Source: Acidobacteriota bacterium (lineage in GTDB: Bacteria > Acidobacteriota > Blastocatellia > RBC074). Taken from it: DNA of 35,403 bases. Of the stretch, positions 1 through 10,053 are shown in pieces (the stretch's first letter is position 1; each line of letters begins with the position of its first letter). The translations under genes and the position numbers were made by a program. The notes beneath the pieces are model-generated. The model had not been told where the DNA came from, ran no database searches, and saw only the letters and a list, made by a program, of their open reading frames with translations. The stretch spans positions 1-35,403 of the forward strand of contig JAEUQO010000262.1 of assembly GCA_016789605.1 (NCBI GenBank). The letters are read 5' to 3'.

Positions 1-9
1 CTGACAGGG

Positions 10-3000
10 CTACTTGATGCGAATGCGTATCGTATTGGCCGCCACGCCATCCACAGTCATGACCACGTCAACTTCGCCGCGCCCCGCCAGCGATCTGGGC
101 AGCGGAACGTTGATCTGATCCAACCCGACAAAGCCGGGCGCACTTCCGGCGTAATCCACCGAAAGATCCACGCCACCGATGGTGACGCGCACACGCACCA
201 AATTCGTGCGGCGGCGTACGCCAGAACCATAAAGCACCAAAACCGACTGATCGCCTTCCACTCCCAGATCAATTTCGGCGGGGACAAATTGGTTCGACGC
301 ATTGTCAAAGCGTGCGACTGGCAAATAGTTCAGCGTGCCACCTCGCACGCGTACGACTTGTGCCGCCGGTGCCCCTCTGCCGGTGGCATTGGCAGTAAAG
401 AGCGCAGGTCCAACAGCGCGAATTTGTTCAATGCCAAACGAAGTCGTGCCGTCGCCGCTGGTAATGGTAACACTCGCGCCGCCCGGAGCCACCCTCTCGG
501 GAATTTGATAATTCACCTGGGTTGGCGAAACGAAAAAGAGCGGCGCCAGGTGTTCCACACCGAGCGCATCTGTCACTTTCACGGTCGTGCCCGCCAGCGA
601 AGTCGGCAGCGGTAACGAAGGCGCAACCACGGTGCCCGTGGCCAGGGCGTTGCCGAATGCCGCCACGATGCCTTCGACCGCGAGCGCCGCGCGTGTATAA
701 CTGGCGGCAGAAACCGTGGTGTTGGCCGCAGGCAGTTTCAGACGCAACATCCCGCGCCCGTGCGTCGCCACCACGATGCTGCGCGAAGCGGCGTGATAGC
801 GCACCATAAATGAAGCGACACGCGGCAATCCGTTCCCCAAACGCACCCAGGTCGTTCCGTTGTCAGTAGTTTGAAACACGCCCATGTCTGTACCGATGAA
901 CAAAGTGCCTTCGGCCAGCGGGTCAAGCGCGATCGAAGTCACCGGCACATCAGGCAAATCGCCGCTGATGTCGCGCCAAGTTACGCCTTGATCGGTGGTC
1001 ACAAACACGTGACCGGGTGTGCCGGGCGTACCGACATTGAACCCCGAAAACGTGACAAAGGCCCGATTGACATCTTTGGGATCGAGCGCAATGTCCGTCA
1101 CAAAACGATTGGGCAACGGTGTTTTGGTCAGGTTGGTAAAAGAAGCTTCGGCGAGGCGACCGGCATTTTTCGTAATTTGAATGTTGCCATCGCTGGTCCC
1201 GACCCAAACGATTTCGCCGGGCGGATTCGTGCTGTTATCCAATTGCGGATGCGCGGTAATCGCGGTCACGCGCCCCGCCCCTTTGGTCACGTCCTGTCCG
1301 CCACCGTCCGTGCTTGGCCCGATCCCCGTCCACGTGATTCCCAAATCTGGCGAACGATACAGCCGGTGCGTTCCCCAATAGATCACGTTGTTCGGTTCGG
1401 TGAAGCCTGTGTGCAAATTCATCGGCGAATAAAACCCGACACGGTCTGTGGGCTTCATTTGGCCTGCTGCGCCCGTGCAGCCAGAACGACAACCGCGGTC
1501 TGTCCAACTGCCGCCGCCGTTGAGCGAAACACGCGGGCCGTAATCAGGATTGGTGCCGCTGCTATTTTGAAAGCTGTGCCAAACGATGTTCGGTTTTGCC
1601 TGATCCACCAAGGCGAAACCTCCGTCACCGCCCGCCACCCGCGTCCAGCCCAACGCTCCGGAATAACGATTGGTGCCGTTGTCTTGCGTACCGCCGAGCA
1701 AAAAGTTTTCATCGCTGGGGTGCAAAGCGACACCCTGAAATTGCACTGTGTTCAGTGTGTTATTCAGGTTCACCCAGTCCATGGCTTGTGCGCCGACGTT
1801 GGCATTGTCGCAACGCCAGACACCGCCGTCATTGGCAATAAAAAACGTATTGGGCTTGGCGCGACTGACCACGCTGGCGTGTTGGTCCACGTGCAAACCG
1901 CCAATGCCGACACCGTTGGCCTGATTCGTCCAGGTCGTGCCGCCGTCCGTGCTGCGGAAAAACGTCACCGCGCCAAAATAGAGAATGTTGGCATTCAGCG
2001 GATCAACGGAAAGCGTCCAGTTGTAGGTGCCTTGCGAAACCGGCGAAGGATTGTTCGCCGTCCGCGTCCAGGTGGCGGCATTGTCTGTCGAACGGTAAAT
2101 GCCATTGATGCCGCCGCTGCTGTCGGTAAACGCCGCATAAAACGTGGCAACGGTCGCAGGCGCCAGGGGCGGTCCAATTTCCAGATCAATGCGGCTGATA
2201 TTGGCCGTCGGCAACCCGCCGCCAAGCAGCTCCCAACTACCCGGTTCGCCGCCGTTGCGCGAACGGTAAATGCCGCGCGCGGCAATCGCGGCATAAATCG
2301 TGTTGGAATTTTGCGGATCAAAAATCACTTCATTGGCGCTGACCACGTTGCTGCCCGCGACATCCAGAAAGCGCCAGGTTTCGCCACCGTCGGTAGATTT
2401 CCAAACGCCGCGTTGTCCGGCGGCATATCCGGCAGTGCCGCCGCCACCCGCCGGGCCATAGGCAGATGCGCCGCGCGTACAGAGATAGAGCGTCTGTGAA
2501 TTTGCCGGATCAATGGCGATGTGCATGATCGCCACGCCCTGAAAGGCGGGCACAATCGGTGCTGTGTTTGAAGGCGGCCCCTTGATCAGTCGCCAGCTTG
2601 CGCCGCCGTCAGTGGTCTTCAACAAACCAGCGCCGTAATAGCTGTCGCCGCTGGCATTGCCTTCGCCTGTGCCGACGTAAATCACGTTGGGATTGTTGGG
2701 ATCAATGGCCAGCGAACCGATCGCCAGCGAAGCTTCGCCGTCGCTGATGGGTGTCCAGTTTGCGCCATTGTCGCGACTGCGCCAGACGCCGCCGTGCGCC
2801 GTGCCCAGATAAAGCGTGCGGTTGTTAACGCCATCATAACCAGGGTCGAGCGCCAACGCCGTCGCACGGCCCGACACCGGACTCTGAAAAATGCCAGTGT
2901 TGCCGTTGATGATCGGCTGTGGGCCAAGCGCTTGCCAACGCGGCTGACTCTGTTCGATGGCTTCTGCGCCTTCCTGACCATACAGCCTGCGCAATTGCTG

Positions 3001-3255
3001 GCGGCGCGCTTCTTCTTTGCGGTTGAGGTCTTCGACAGCGCGCGCGTGCGCCCCCCGTGGAATTTCAGTTAACGGATAGGCGCGCTGTTCATAAAACCAG
3101 GCTTCGGCAGCAGGCTTTTCGTCTTCTTCTCCGGCTTCGCTTTCAAATTCAATGGGTGACCAGGCGCTCAGCAACACGCCCAGAATGCCGAGCAAGCCGC
3201 ACGCTAAAACCAGCGTGCGACAAAACACCCGGAAAGAATGTCCGGCCGATTTCAT
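10..3255 (-). CDS. Secreted Asp-box (BNR/sortilin-type) beta-propeller protein with TIGR03437-type C-terminal domain
   Basis: 1081 residues. Residues about 13-31 form a hydrophobic N-terminal segment (signal peptide or anchor), followed by an acidic linker. Residues about 120-840 carry many Asp-box motifs such as [48 protein letters not shown] and TTDNGTTW, as in sortilin/Vps10 or 'glycosyl hydrolase BNR repeat' propellers. Residues about 844-1081 match the pattern of the TIGR03437 domain common in Solibacter and other Acidobacteria ([32 protein letters not shown]). The ATG is preceded by GGAG at a good distance. The gene ends ten bases from the window edge but its TAG stop is present. It begins 22 bp after the secreted hydrolase and probably shares its transcript. 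Despite the database label, no glycosidase active site was identified; a surface binding or scaffold role is inferred. Confidence 0.85.
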   Translation of the reverse strand: MKSAGHSFRVFCRTLVLACGLLGILGVLLSAWSPIEFESEAGEEDEKPAAEAWFYEQRAYPLTEIPRGAHARAVEDLNRKEEARRQQLRRLYGQEGAEAIEQSQPRWQALGPQPIINGNTGIFQSPVSGRATALALDPGYDGVNNRTLYLGTAHGGVWRSRDNGANWTPISDGEASLAIGSLAIDPNNPNVIYVGTGEGNASGDSYYGAGLLKTTDGGASWRLIKGPPSNTAPIVPAFQGVAIMHIAIDPANSQTLYLCTRGASAYGPAGGGGTAGYAAGQRGVWKSTDGGETWRFLDVAGSNVVSANEVIFDPQNSNTIYAAIAARGIYRSRNGGEPGSWELLGGGLPTANISRIDLEIGPPLAPATVATFYAAFTDSSGGINGIYRSTDNAATWTRTANNPSPVSQGTYNWTLSVDPLNANILYFGAVTFFRSTDGGTTWTNQANGVGIGGLHVDQHASVVSRAKPNTFFIANDGGVWRCDNANVGAQAMDWVNLNNTLNTVQFQGVALHPSDENFLLGGTQDNGTNRYSGALGWTRVAGGDGGFALVDQAKPNIVWHSFQNSSGTNPDYGPRVSLNGGGSWTDRGCRSGCTGAAGQMKPTDRVGFYSPMNLHTGFTEPNNVIYWGTHRLYRSPDLGITWTGIGPSTDGGGQDVTKGAGRVTAITAHPQLDNSTNPPGEIVWVGTSDGNIQITKNAGRLAEASFTNLTKTPLPNRFVTDIALDPKDVNRAFVTFSGFNVGTPGTPGHVFVTTDQGVTWRDISGDLPDVPVTSIALDPLAEGTLFIGTDMGVFQTTDNGTTWVRLGNGLPRVASFMVRYHAASRSIVVATHGRGMLRLKLPAANTTVSAASYTRAALAVEGIVAAFGNALATGTVVAPSLPLPTSLAGTTVKVTDALGVEHLAPLFFVSPTQVNYQIPERVAPGGASVTITSGDGTTSFGIEQIRAVGPALFTANATGRGAPAAQVVRVRGGTLNYLPVARFDNASNQFVPAEIDLGVEGDQSVLVLYGSGVRRRTNLVRVRVTIGGVDLSVDYAGSAPGFVGLDQINVPLPRSLAGRGEVDVVMTVDGVAANTIRIRIK

Positions 3256-3277
3256 ATAGGCTCTCCTTTTTTCTCTT

Positions 3278-4165
3278 TCAACGAAACCAGCGCAAATAGG
3301 CTGGCAAAGAATGCAGTTGATCTACGTGATCCGGTGCAGAGTTTCCGGCAAAACCGAGCAACAGGAATTTTCCGGCGCGCGCTTCGCTCAATTGCTGCGT
3401 GCCCATCGGTCCCCAGCGAACCACCGGTGTACGCGTCAAACGCAATTGTCCGAGCAGCCAATCTGCGGTCTCCGTTGTGCTGGCAAACGTCCCGGGAAAG
3501 ATTTCTGAGTGGGTAATGATCATTTGTTTTTGGCCGACCATGGCCTCTTGTGCGAATTTCAAAAAGACCGCGAGAGGTTCTGTTTCCAACTGTGATTCCT
3601 GCGGTCCCGGCTTTCCGCCCACATACCCTGTGTGCAAACCGTCAATCAGCAGAACGCGTGTGACGCGCGCCCAGTTTTCAGGCACTTTCAGGATTTCGCG
3701 TATCGCGCCATACCCTGCGCTCCAGGCAGTCAAACTCACCGAACTGAATTTTACGCCCGCCTTGGTCTCGGCTTCGGCGAGCAACCGGGCAAACAACTGC
3801 GCGTCTTGAAAAGGGCGCGCATAAACGCCCGAACCTGCACCCAGTTGCACGGAGATGACCGCGGTGCCGCCGCGTTTTGCCGCTGCGACTTCTGGCAACC
3901 AGGCGCCGCCGTGGAAATGTACCAACAGCGGCAATTGCGATTTTCCCTGCAATTTGGCGGGGATAAAAAGCGTGCCGAGTTCGAGCTTTTCGCGCCGGCC
4001 GGCCGGTGTTTCCTGCGTCAGTCGCGGATGCGTCCGCGTGTGTTCGACCATCGGCGAAGGGTTTTGCGCCTGTTGCGCAAACGTCGGTGTACCGTTGCTC
4101 AGCAACCAACACACAACCGCCAGAAAAACGAACGGCGGCAAAATCGGTGGACGTGTTTGGATCAT
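3278..4165 (-). CDS. Secreted alpha/beta-hydrolase-fold protein
   Basis: 295 residues from the ATG at 4165. An upstream extension of the open frame is possible, but this start places a signal peptide at the N-terminus (hydrophobic residues about 8-22, likely cut after TFA at 30). An oxyanion-hole motif HFHGG lies at 83-87, a nucleophile elbow AWSAG with Ser149, a strand ending LLIDG at 172-176, and a C-terminal DHVDQLH with His280 or His285 as candidate catalytic base. The elbow is A-W-S-A-G rather than the classic G-x-S-x-G. The substrate cannot be told. It precedes the Asp-box protein by 22 bp on the same strand, so both are likely exported together. It diverges from another alpha/beta hydrolase across a 98-bp gap. 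Confidence 0.75.
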   Translation of the reverse strand: MIQTRPPILPPFVFLAVVCWLLSNGTPTFAQQAQNPSPMVEHTRTHPRLTQETPAGRREKLELGTLFIPAKLQGKSQLPLLVHFHGGAWLPEVAAAKRGGTAVISVQLGAGSGVYARPFQDAQLFARLLAEAETKAGVKFSSVSLTAWSAGYGAIREILKVPENWARVTRVLLIDGLHTGYVGGKPGPQESQLETEPLAVFLKFAQEAMVGQKQMIITHSEIFPGTFASTTETADWLLGQLRLTRTPVVRWGPMGTQQLSEARAGKFLLLGFAGNSAPDHVDQLHSLPAYLRWFR

Positions 4166-4210
4166 ATAAGTGGTCTGTCGTCTTGTTGTCTTGCTGTCAA
4201 AAAAATGGCG

Positions 4211-4221
4211 CGCTAGCATAG
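4211..4221 (-). promoter_or_regulatory. -10-like element upstream of the secreted hydrolase
   Basis: The minus strand reads CTATGCTAGCG, containing TATGCT about 45 bases upstream of the ATG at 4165. The same 11-mer occurs at 17647-17657. No convincing -35 box was found, so the promoter call is tentative. Confidence 0.3.
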
Positions 4222-4263
4222 CAACGCAGGCCCACTCAGGCCAGCGCAGGAGGGAGCACACCA

Positions 4264-5124
4264 TTGGAACCGATTTCACACTTTTTCTATTCACACCGGC
4301 TGAAGCTGCAATTTTGGGATTGGGGAACAGCGGGCAAACCAACCATGATCCTGGTGCACGGGGGCCTGGATCACGCGCGCAACTGGGATTGGGTCGCGCG
4401 TGCGTTGCTCGACGACTTTCACGTTTACGCCCTGGATTTGCGCGGACACGGCAACAGCGCCTGGGCGCCCGGCGCACTCTATTCCATCGCGGAACACATT
4501 CTGGATTTGTCGGCGCTGGCCGATGTCATCAACGATTATCCGATCTACCTGATTGGTCACAGTTTGGGCGGAATCATCGCGGCGCATTACGCAGGCATTT
4601 ATCCCGAACGAGTGAAAAAGCTGGTCTCTATCGAAGGCCTGGGACCGCCGCCCAATCACCGCATTCATCGGCCCGCTTCACAGCGCATACGCGAATGGAT
4701 CGAACACGTGCGCAAAACTGAAAAACGCGAACCGCGTAGCTATCCCAATCTGGAAGCCGCCGTGTCCCGCATGCAAGAAGCCAATCCGCATTTGTCAGAC
4801 GAAATCGCGCGGCATCTAACCTGGCACGGCACCAACTGGAATTCGGACGGCTCACTGGTGTGGAAATTCGATAACTTCGCGCGGGGATTCCCGCCGTATG
4901 GAACAAACATTGACGATGCACGCGAAATCCTGAGCCAGATTAGCTGCCCGACATTGTTGTTCTGGGGAATGGAAAGCTGGGCCGTAGACCCCGAAAGCGA
5001 TGGACGCGCACAGGTCATACGCAATCATCGGCTGGTCAAGATCCCGAATGCCGGACATTGGGTGCATCACGATCAATTGGAACTCTTTCTGACGGAAACG
5101 AAAAAATTCCTGGCTGAGCCGTAA
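4264..5124 (+). CDS. Alpha/beta hydrolase
   Basis: 286 residues. The start is TTG, chosen because AGGAGGG at 4248-4254 sits nine bases upstream and the protein begins directly with a typical hydrolase N-terminus. Motifs: LVHGG (residues 30-34, oxyanion hole), DLRGHGNS (58-65), GHSLGG with nucleophile Ser100, LLFWGMES around 231-238 (acid candidates Glu237 or Asp242), and AGHW with catalytic His265. No signal peptide is visible, so it should be cytosolic. The layout resembles epoxide hydrolase, haloperoxidase and esterase subfamilies, which cannot be separated from motifs alone. The gene stands alone on the plus strand and ends before a bidirectional terminator-like hairpin. Confidence 0.85.
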   Translation: MEPISHFFYSHRLKLQFWDWGTAGKPTMILVHGGLDHARNWDWVARALLDDFHVYALDLRGHGNSAWAPGALYSIAEHILDLSALADVINDYPIYLIGHSLGGIIAAHYAGIYPERVKKLVSIEGLGPPPNHRIHRPASQRIREWIEHVRKTEKREPRSYPNLEAAVSRMQEANPHLSDEIARHLTWHGTNWNSDGSLVWKFDNFARGFPPYGTNIDDAREILSQISCPTLLFWGMESWAVDPESDGRAQVIRNHRLVKIPNAGHWVHHDQLELFLTETKKFLAEP

Positions 5125-5141
5125 GCGATTTTGACTGCTCA

Positions 5142-5205
5142 AAAAAACGCCAAGGCGCGCACCGTGATGTTATGGCCCCCGCTCATCATCACAATGCGCG
5201 CCTTG
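5142..5205. terminator. Bidirectional terminator-like hairpin between hydrolase and sigma factor gene
   Basis: Arms at 5151-5169 and 5187-5205 pair over 17 of 19 positions around a 17-base loop. On the minus strand the stem is followed by GCG and a run of seven T (5142-5147 region); on the plus strand by a weak T/G-rich stretch. It lies between convergent genes, 27 bases after the hydrolase stop and about 255 bases past the sigma factor stop. The stretch 5206-5460 shows nothing else coding that I can support. Confidence 0.6.
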
Positions 5206-5460
5206 TTGTGTTTCCAGGTCCGGGATGCTGGACAAGGAAAAGCAAACCTCACACTCACAGATCACTTACGAACTTCGCTTGAAGCTCGCCCATCTGTGGC
5301 GCTGGGCAGCAAAACATGTCGCACCGGAACGAAGAAATTGTTCTCCGCTAAAATATTCTACAGCGGGAAAAAGGATGCGGGACGGAAGCCAAGACAGATG
5401 TGCCTGACCGTCCTTGCTGGTTTGGACGCCGACGTTCGCTCGCCAGGCGGAAAGCCTCTG

Positions 5461-6063
5461 TCAGACGGATTTCGCAGTCCCCTGCAATTGTCCGTTGCCC
5501 AGCATAAGTTGCCGGTAAATAAAGCCTTTTGCAAAACTCCAGTCGCGCTTGAGGGTTGCCAACGAGATATTCAGCAACTCGGCGACTTCGTGTTCTGTCA
5601 GGCCGCAAAAGAATCGTAGTTGCACGATGTCCACAGCCCGTGGCGCGATCTGATCGAGTTGCTCCAGGCACTCATCCAAAGCCAAAAGCTCTTCCGGATG
5701 TTCCCAGGTCAGAGAACGGGCGTCTTCCATCGGCGCGCGGGCCAGTTCGCCTTTGCGCTTGTCAGCGTGCAAGGCGCGTCCGTGATCAATCAGAATGCGA
5801 CGCATTTGTCGGCCAGCGAGCTGAAAAAAGTGCGCGCGGTCGTGAATTTCGACGTCCGGTTCAACAAATAATCGCAGGTAAACTTCGTGTACGAGGGCAG
5901 TGGCTTGCAGCATGTGATCAGCGCGTTCTTGTTGTAAGTAGTATTGCGCCAGCCGACGTAACTCCTGATACGCCATCACCAGGACGGTTTCGCCTGCCTC
6001 ACGATCGCCTGCACGCCAAGCTGAGAGCAGCTCCGTGAAGTCGGGAACAGTGGGGGATTGCAT
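5461..6063 (-). CDS. ECF-type RNA polymerase sigma factor, TIGR02999-like
   Basis: 200 residues. Region 2 spans about residues 8-65 (FTELLSAWRAGD, ELRRLAQYYL, ATALVHEVYLRL), followed by HFFQLAGRQMRRILIDHGR at about 78-96, a hallmark of the TIGR02999 group common in Acidobacteria and Planctomycetes. Region 4 spans about 140-186, with a helix-turn-helix (GLTEHEVAELLNISLATLKRDW). AGAGGAA lies six bases before the ATG. Such factors are usually next to a Ser/Thr protein kinase rather than an anti-sigma factor. Here the divergent neighbour at 6482 keeps only the kinase N-terminus. It presumably directs RNA polymerase to a small regulon; targets are not deducible. Confidence 0.9.
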   Translation of the reverse strand: MQSPTVPDFTELLSAWRAGDREAGETVLVMAYQELRRLAQYYLQQERADHMLQATALVHEVYLRLFVEPDVEIHDRAHFFQLAGRQMRRILIDHGRALHADKRKGELARAPMEDARSLTWEHPEELLALDECLEQLDQIAPRAVDIVQLRFFCGLTEHEVAELLNISLATLKRDWSFAKGFIYRQLMLGNGQLQGTAKSV

Positions 6064-6481
6064 AGTTATTCCTCTGCGCGGGCACCACAGATTAATTTTT
6101 TTGGGGCTTGTGAGGTTATGAGTTTGAGACTGATTTACAGTTTGGATGCCGGTGCCGAGGATATTACCCTATGACAATGGATTCGCCAAATTTTCTTTCG
6201 CGGCAAAATTCTTGTGTCTGGCTGAGCCATTCTTTCTGCCCTTTACGCTTTTTGTGTGGGAGTTAAACAATCACTTTTCCGCAGCTAGGCTGTCACTCTG
6301 ACATTTGAGATTTCGTGGCGTGGGGAATCTTCCAGCGGGCGCACACGTGTCGCTGGCTCAACCTCAATGTCGTCAACATCTGCGTCAGGCGGATGTCTGG
6401 CGTGACATTGGCAACCCCACAAGACTCTGACACGCGCGAAATTCAGCTGTGCGACGCGGACTTGGTCGTGGAGGTGCTGTT

Positions 6482-6745
6482 ATGGACCCTCTCTCCTCAT
6501 CCCTGTTGTTTTGGCGTCGAGTCAAAGAGGTGTTTGACGAAATCTGGGAATTGGAACCCGCGGCACGGGCAAAGAGCTTGCGGGAGTACTGGCAAACGGA
6601 ACCGGCTATCAGCCGCGAAGTAGCGCATTTGCTGGATACACGAGAATTGACAGAATCATTTTTAGAACGGCCACTAAGTTTTCGCCCCGGTGTATTCCGC
6701 CCAGTCAAATCAACACGCGCCAAAGCTGGAACGTCAGAACAATAG
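6482..6745 (+). pseudogene. N-terminal remnant of an acidobacterial Ser/Thr protein kinase
   Basis: 87 residues. The pattern W-x2-V-K-x3-D-x6-P-x2-R, then SREVAHLL and FLERPL, matches the short segment found before the kinase domain in acidobacterial Ser/Thr kinases (W-x2-VK-x2-F... R-x-EVE-LL... FLe-P). No kinase catalytic motif (glycine loop, VAIK, HRD, DFG) follows; a short basic tail ends in a stop and then the RNase E/G terminator. The ATG has GGAGG at 6470-6474, seven bases upstream, so it may still be translated. It diverges from the TIGR02999-type sigma factor, the usual partner of such kinases. It is either a decayed kinase gene or a stand-alone regulator reduced to this segment. The 6064-6481 gap must hold both promoters; no other gene is visible there. 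Confidence 0.55.
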
Positions 6746-6775
6746 GTCCTTGGGAAAACAATTCCGGCCAAAAGC

Positions 6776-6815
6776 AAAAGCGCCGATCAGCGAATCGCTT
6801 CGCAAACCGGCGCTT
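6776..6815 (-). terminator. Rho-independent terminator of the RNase E/G gene
   Basis: Outer arms at 6778-6785 and 6808-6815 (AAGCGCCG/CGGCGCTT on the minus strand) enclose an inner five-base stem (6790-6794 with 6799-6803). On the minus strand the stem runs into TTTTGCTTTTGG. It lies 25 bases past the stop of the RNase gene. Confidence 0.75.
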
Positions 6816-6840
6816 ACGCATTGATGAATTTGCCGCTGGC

Positions 6841-9681
6841 TTATGCCAGGGCAATGTCAAATTGTTCCTGGTGAACCGTCGGGTCGCTCTTCAGCGTGAC
6901 CACGCCGCCCAGATAGGCTTCGATCTCTGCCAGTACGTCGCGTTCGGGACCGCGCAAAGCCTTGGCCACTTCCGGATTCACACGCAGGATGACTTCGTTG
7001 TGGTGATCCACATCTTTCGAGATGCGGCGCGCTTCGGCCAGAATCTCGTAACAGATGGTCTGCGAGCTCTTGACCATGCCGCCGCCGCCGCAATACGAAC
7101 ACGGCGTGCAAAGCGTGCGTTCCAGCGACTGTTTCACGCGTTTGCGCGTAATCGCCACCAGGCCGAAGTCATTGAACTGCAGAATCTTCGACGGCGAACG
7201 GTCGCTGCGCAATTCCTGTTCGAGCGCCGCCATCACCTTCTGGCGATTCTTGCGCTCTTCCATGTCAATGAAATCCAGCACGATGATGCCGCCCAGATCG
7301 CGCAAACGGATCTGCCGCACGATCTCTTTGGCTGCTTCCAGGTTGGTTTTGACAATGGTGTCTTCCAGGCGATTCGACTTACCGACGAATTTGCCCGTGT
7401 TGACGTCAATAGCGACCAGCGCTTCGGTTTGGTTGATGACGATGTAGCCGCCGGATTTCAACCAAACGCGCGGTTTGACGGCTTTGTCAATTTCCGACTG
7501 GATGCCGTAATGCTCCAGAATCGGCGTGTCTTTGGTGTAAAGCTTGACGCGGTTGACCAGCTTCGGCGCAAAGCGATTGACGAAATCCACAATGCGTTCG
7601 TATTCGAATTCGTTGTCCACCCGAATCGCGGTGAAATCGCCTGACAACTGATCGCGCAAAATGCGCTGCACCAAATCCAGATCACGGTGAATGATCGCCG
7701 GTGATTTGGCGCGTTCGCCCCGACGACGAATGTCGGTCCAGGTGCGAATCAAGTACTGCATGTCTTCGCGCAACTCTTCGAGCGTGCAACCGTTGGCCGC
7801 CGTACGCACAATGAACCCGCCGCTTGCGCCGGTTTCGGCACGCAACTGATGCAACGTGCGTTTCAGACGCTGGCGTTCTTCGTCCGTGCCAATCTTGCGC
7901 GAAACCCCGATGTGCTCCACGGTCGGCATATAGACGATGTAACGACCCGGCAAGGCAATGTGCGAAGTGATGCGCGCGCCTTTTTGTCCAATGGGCTCCT
8001 TGGCGATTTGCACCAGCACTTCCTGGCCTTCGCGCAACAGGTCAGTGATCACCGGACGATGAAACCGTTCGAGCGGGCGTGGCGCAGCGGTCGAGGGCGC
8101 CAACGCATCTGTTTCCTGATCGTCCTCCAACTCTTCCACCTCCGTCGTCGCGTCATTCGCCTGACGCGGACGGAAGTTGCGCCGACGACCACGGCCTCCG
8201 CGACGCGTCGCCATTTCACCGCGTCGTGAACGGCTGCGAACGCTGGCGCTGCCATCTTTCAATTTGCCTTTGCGGCTTTCGCCTTCAGTCTCTTCTTCAA
8301 CTTCAGCTTCTTCAGACGGCGTAATCGGCAACACAACCGCGCTTTCGCCCAATTCTTCGGCAAATGGCTCTTCGACAAAGGCCGTCGCCGTTTCGACGGT
8401 TTCCCCAACGTCTTCTGCGGCGCTGTCCTGCGGCAAAATCGCAATGTGTGAAACCGCTTCTTCAACCACCTCGGCTTCCGCGCTGACAGGCGCTTCGGCC
8501 TCAGCTTCCGGCTCAGCGGCAACTTCCGGCGCAGCTTCCTCAGCGACCTCCGGTTGCCAACCAGGCACCGCGTCCAGGCTCAATTCTTCAGTGGTGGCAT
8601 CTGGTGCGGCGGTCTCGGCTTCGACCTCGGCGGGCGCGTCAGCCACAACTTCAGCAGACTCAGCTTCAGCGGCATCGTCGCTGATTCGTTCAAATGACGA
8701 TTCGGCCAGCAACGAATGTTGCCAGGAACCAACCAGAACTTCCGGCGTCGGTTCGACTTCGAGCAACGACATACGACGCTCGTCTTCGTGAATCCGTTCG
8801 GCGATGCGTTCTTGCAAAAGCGCATCTTTGAGCAGATCGCCTGCTTCAAATTCGCCGTCGTCATCTCTGACGCGTTCCATTGGTTCGTGATGAACGAGCA
8901 CAAACGGCGTGGCTTCTTCTTCTACTTCCACGGCTGCGATTTCAGTGACATCGGCTTCACCTGTATCACCGCCGCGACGAGGACGACGACGACGACGACG
9001 ACGACCGCCATCATCTTCGGCTTCCACTTCTGCCTCTACCGCTCCGGTATCTTCCGCAACCACGGCTTCGCCTTGTTCCGTTTCCACCACGGCTTCTTCT
9101 TCGACCGGCTCCGGTTCGGCATAACGCAACCGACGGTTGCGACGCTGGCGCGGATTCAACGGGCGCGCAGTGCTTTCGGCTTCGCGCGCTACGACTGAAT
9201 CAAGATCGGTTTCGTCATCTGGGGCAGGTTCAATGGTCGGCTCGACAGAAATCTCCTCGATGTGGCTAAGCAGTTCGCGCAAATCCACTTCGCCCTCTTC
9301 CGGCTCAGCGGGCGCAACACGGCTGACCGCAGCGATTTCGCGCCCAGGCCGTTGCCGCTCCTGACGTTCTGGCCGCTCTGGCCGTTCGGCGCGCGCGGGG
9401 CGCGCCGCTTCGCGCTTCTGTTCGGTGGCCTCATCCTCGTCTTCTTCCTCTTCATCGAAAAAGTCAGAGACGTATAGGAACGAGTCACGTTCCAACCCGA
9501 TATCCACAAATGCGGATTGCATGCCGGGTAACACTTTCATCACCCGACCTTTATAAATGTTGCCGACAATCCCTTGATTCTCGTCGCCACGTTCGACGTA
9601 AAACTCCGTGACGAGATCATCTTCGACAATGGCAATTTTCTTTTCGCGTCCGTTGACGCTGACGATTAATTCTTTCGCCAT
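6841..9681 (-). CDS. Ribonuclease E/G with a large insert in its S1 domain
   Basis: 946 residues, endoribonuclease for rRNA maturation and mRNA decay. The N-terminal S1 half (residues 1-75, with GIVGNIYKGRVMKVLPGMQ and AFVDIG) stops at DEEEED and resumes near 545 (ITDLLREGQEVLVQIAKEP). The residues between, about 76-538, are low-complexity acidic stretches broken by Arg-rich blocks (RRRRRRRPRRGG at 227-238; RRGGRGRRRNFRPRQ at 493-507). The catalytic domain is intact: Asp759 and Asp803 match the Mg-binding pair of E. coli RNase E (AIDVN, VLDFIDM). C861 and C864 fit the zinc-link. AGGAG precedes the ATG by about eight bases. RNase E versus G cannot be settled, since the disordered part is internal rather than C-terminal. 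It follows the mre/mrd genes, as rng does in many bacteria. Confidence 0.92.
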   Translation of the reverse strand: MAKELIVSVNGREKKIAIVEDDLVTEFYVERGDENQGIVGNIYKGRVMKVLPGMQSAFVDIGLERDSFLYVSDFFDEEEEDEDEATEQKREAARPARAERPERPERQERQRPGREIAAVSRVAPAEPEEGEVDLRELLSHIEEISVEPTIEPAPDDETDLDSVVAREAESTARPLNPRQRRNRRLRYAEPEPVEEEAVVETEQGEAVVAEDTGAVEAEVEAEDDGGRRRRRRRPRRGGDTGEADVTEIAAVEVEEEATPFVLVHHEPMERVRDDDGEFEAGDLLKDALLQERIAERIHEDERRMSLLEVEPTPEVLVGSWQHSLLAESSFERISDDAAEAESAEVVADAPAEVEAETAAPDATTEELSLDAVPGWQPEVAEEAAPEVAAEPEAEAEAPVSAEAEVVEEAVSHIAILPQDSAAEDVGETVETATAFVEEPFAEELGESAVVLPITPSEEAEVEEETEGESRKGKLKDGSASVRSRSRRGEMATRRGGRGRRRNFRPRQANDATTEVEELEDDQETDALAPSTAAPRPLERFHRPVITDLLREGQEVLVQIAKEPIGQKGARITSHIALPGRYIVYMPTVEHIGVSRKIGTDEERQRLKRTLHQLRAETGASGGFIVRTAANGCTLEELREDMQYLIRTWTDIRRRGERAKSPAIIHRDLDLVQRILRDQLSGDFTAIRVDNEFEYERIVDFVNRFAPKLVNRVKLYTKDTPILEHYGIQSEIDKAVKPRVWLKSGGYIVINQTEALVAIDVNTGKFVGKSNRLEDTIVKTNLEAAKEIVRQIRLRDLGGIIVLDFIDMEERKNRQKVMAALEQELRSDRSPSKILQFNDFGLVAITRKRVKQSLERTLCTPCSYCGGGGMVKSSQTICYEILAEARRISKDVDHHNEVILRVNPEVAKALRGPERDVLAEIEAYLGGVVTLKSDPTVHQEQFDIALA
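8982..9005. repeat. (GAC)8 trinucleotide repeat inside the RNase E/G insert
   Basis: Eight perfect GAC units. On the coding (minus) strand they encode a run of arginines in the insert. Such a tract may vary in length between strains and change the number of Arg residues without a frameshift. Confidence 0.85.
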
Positions 9682-10053
9682 TCAAAAATCTCCTAACTCT
9701 GGGGAAGCTCTCACGCGTTTGTTGTCGGCGTGGCAATCCTGCCAAAAGCAAATTGCCTAACCACCCAACAACCGGCGCACAAAAGCGGCGGATCAATCTG
9801 TGCAGCCCTTTTTTGCCGTTGAAACCGTGTTGGCGTGATGAACACTGCTATCGCAACCAAAACACTCCGACGACTTCAGGTGCCGCAGCCGTGGCGCGCG
9901 ACGTTACCAAAGTGCGCAGCCAAATCGGCGTGATGTTGTTGTCATGGGGAAAATACCGGCGTGCAGACGGACCGACTGGAATCTATGTCGCGTGAAAGAT
10001 GGGAAGCGGATTTGCGTTGGCCAGGCTTCAACTTCGGTACAGCCGCCAAAACG

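Noticed and set aside
871..2499. 542-codon open frame on the plus strand
   Set aside because: Antisense to the Asp-box protein; no recognisable motif, and its length follows from the codon bias of the real gene.
5131..5619. 162-codon plus-strand frame after the hydrolase
   Set aside because: Runs through the terminator-like hairpin and overlaps the sigma factor gene in antisense; no plausible start signal.
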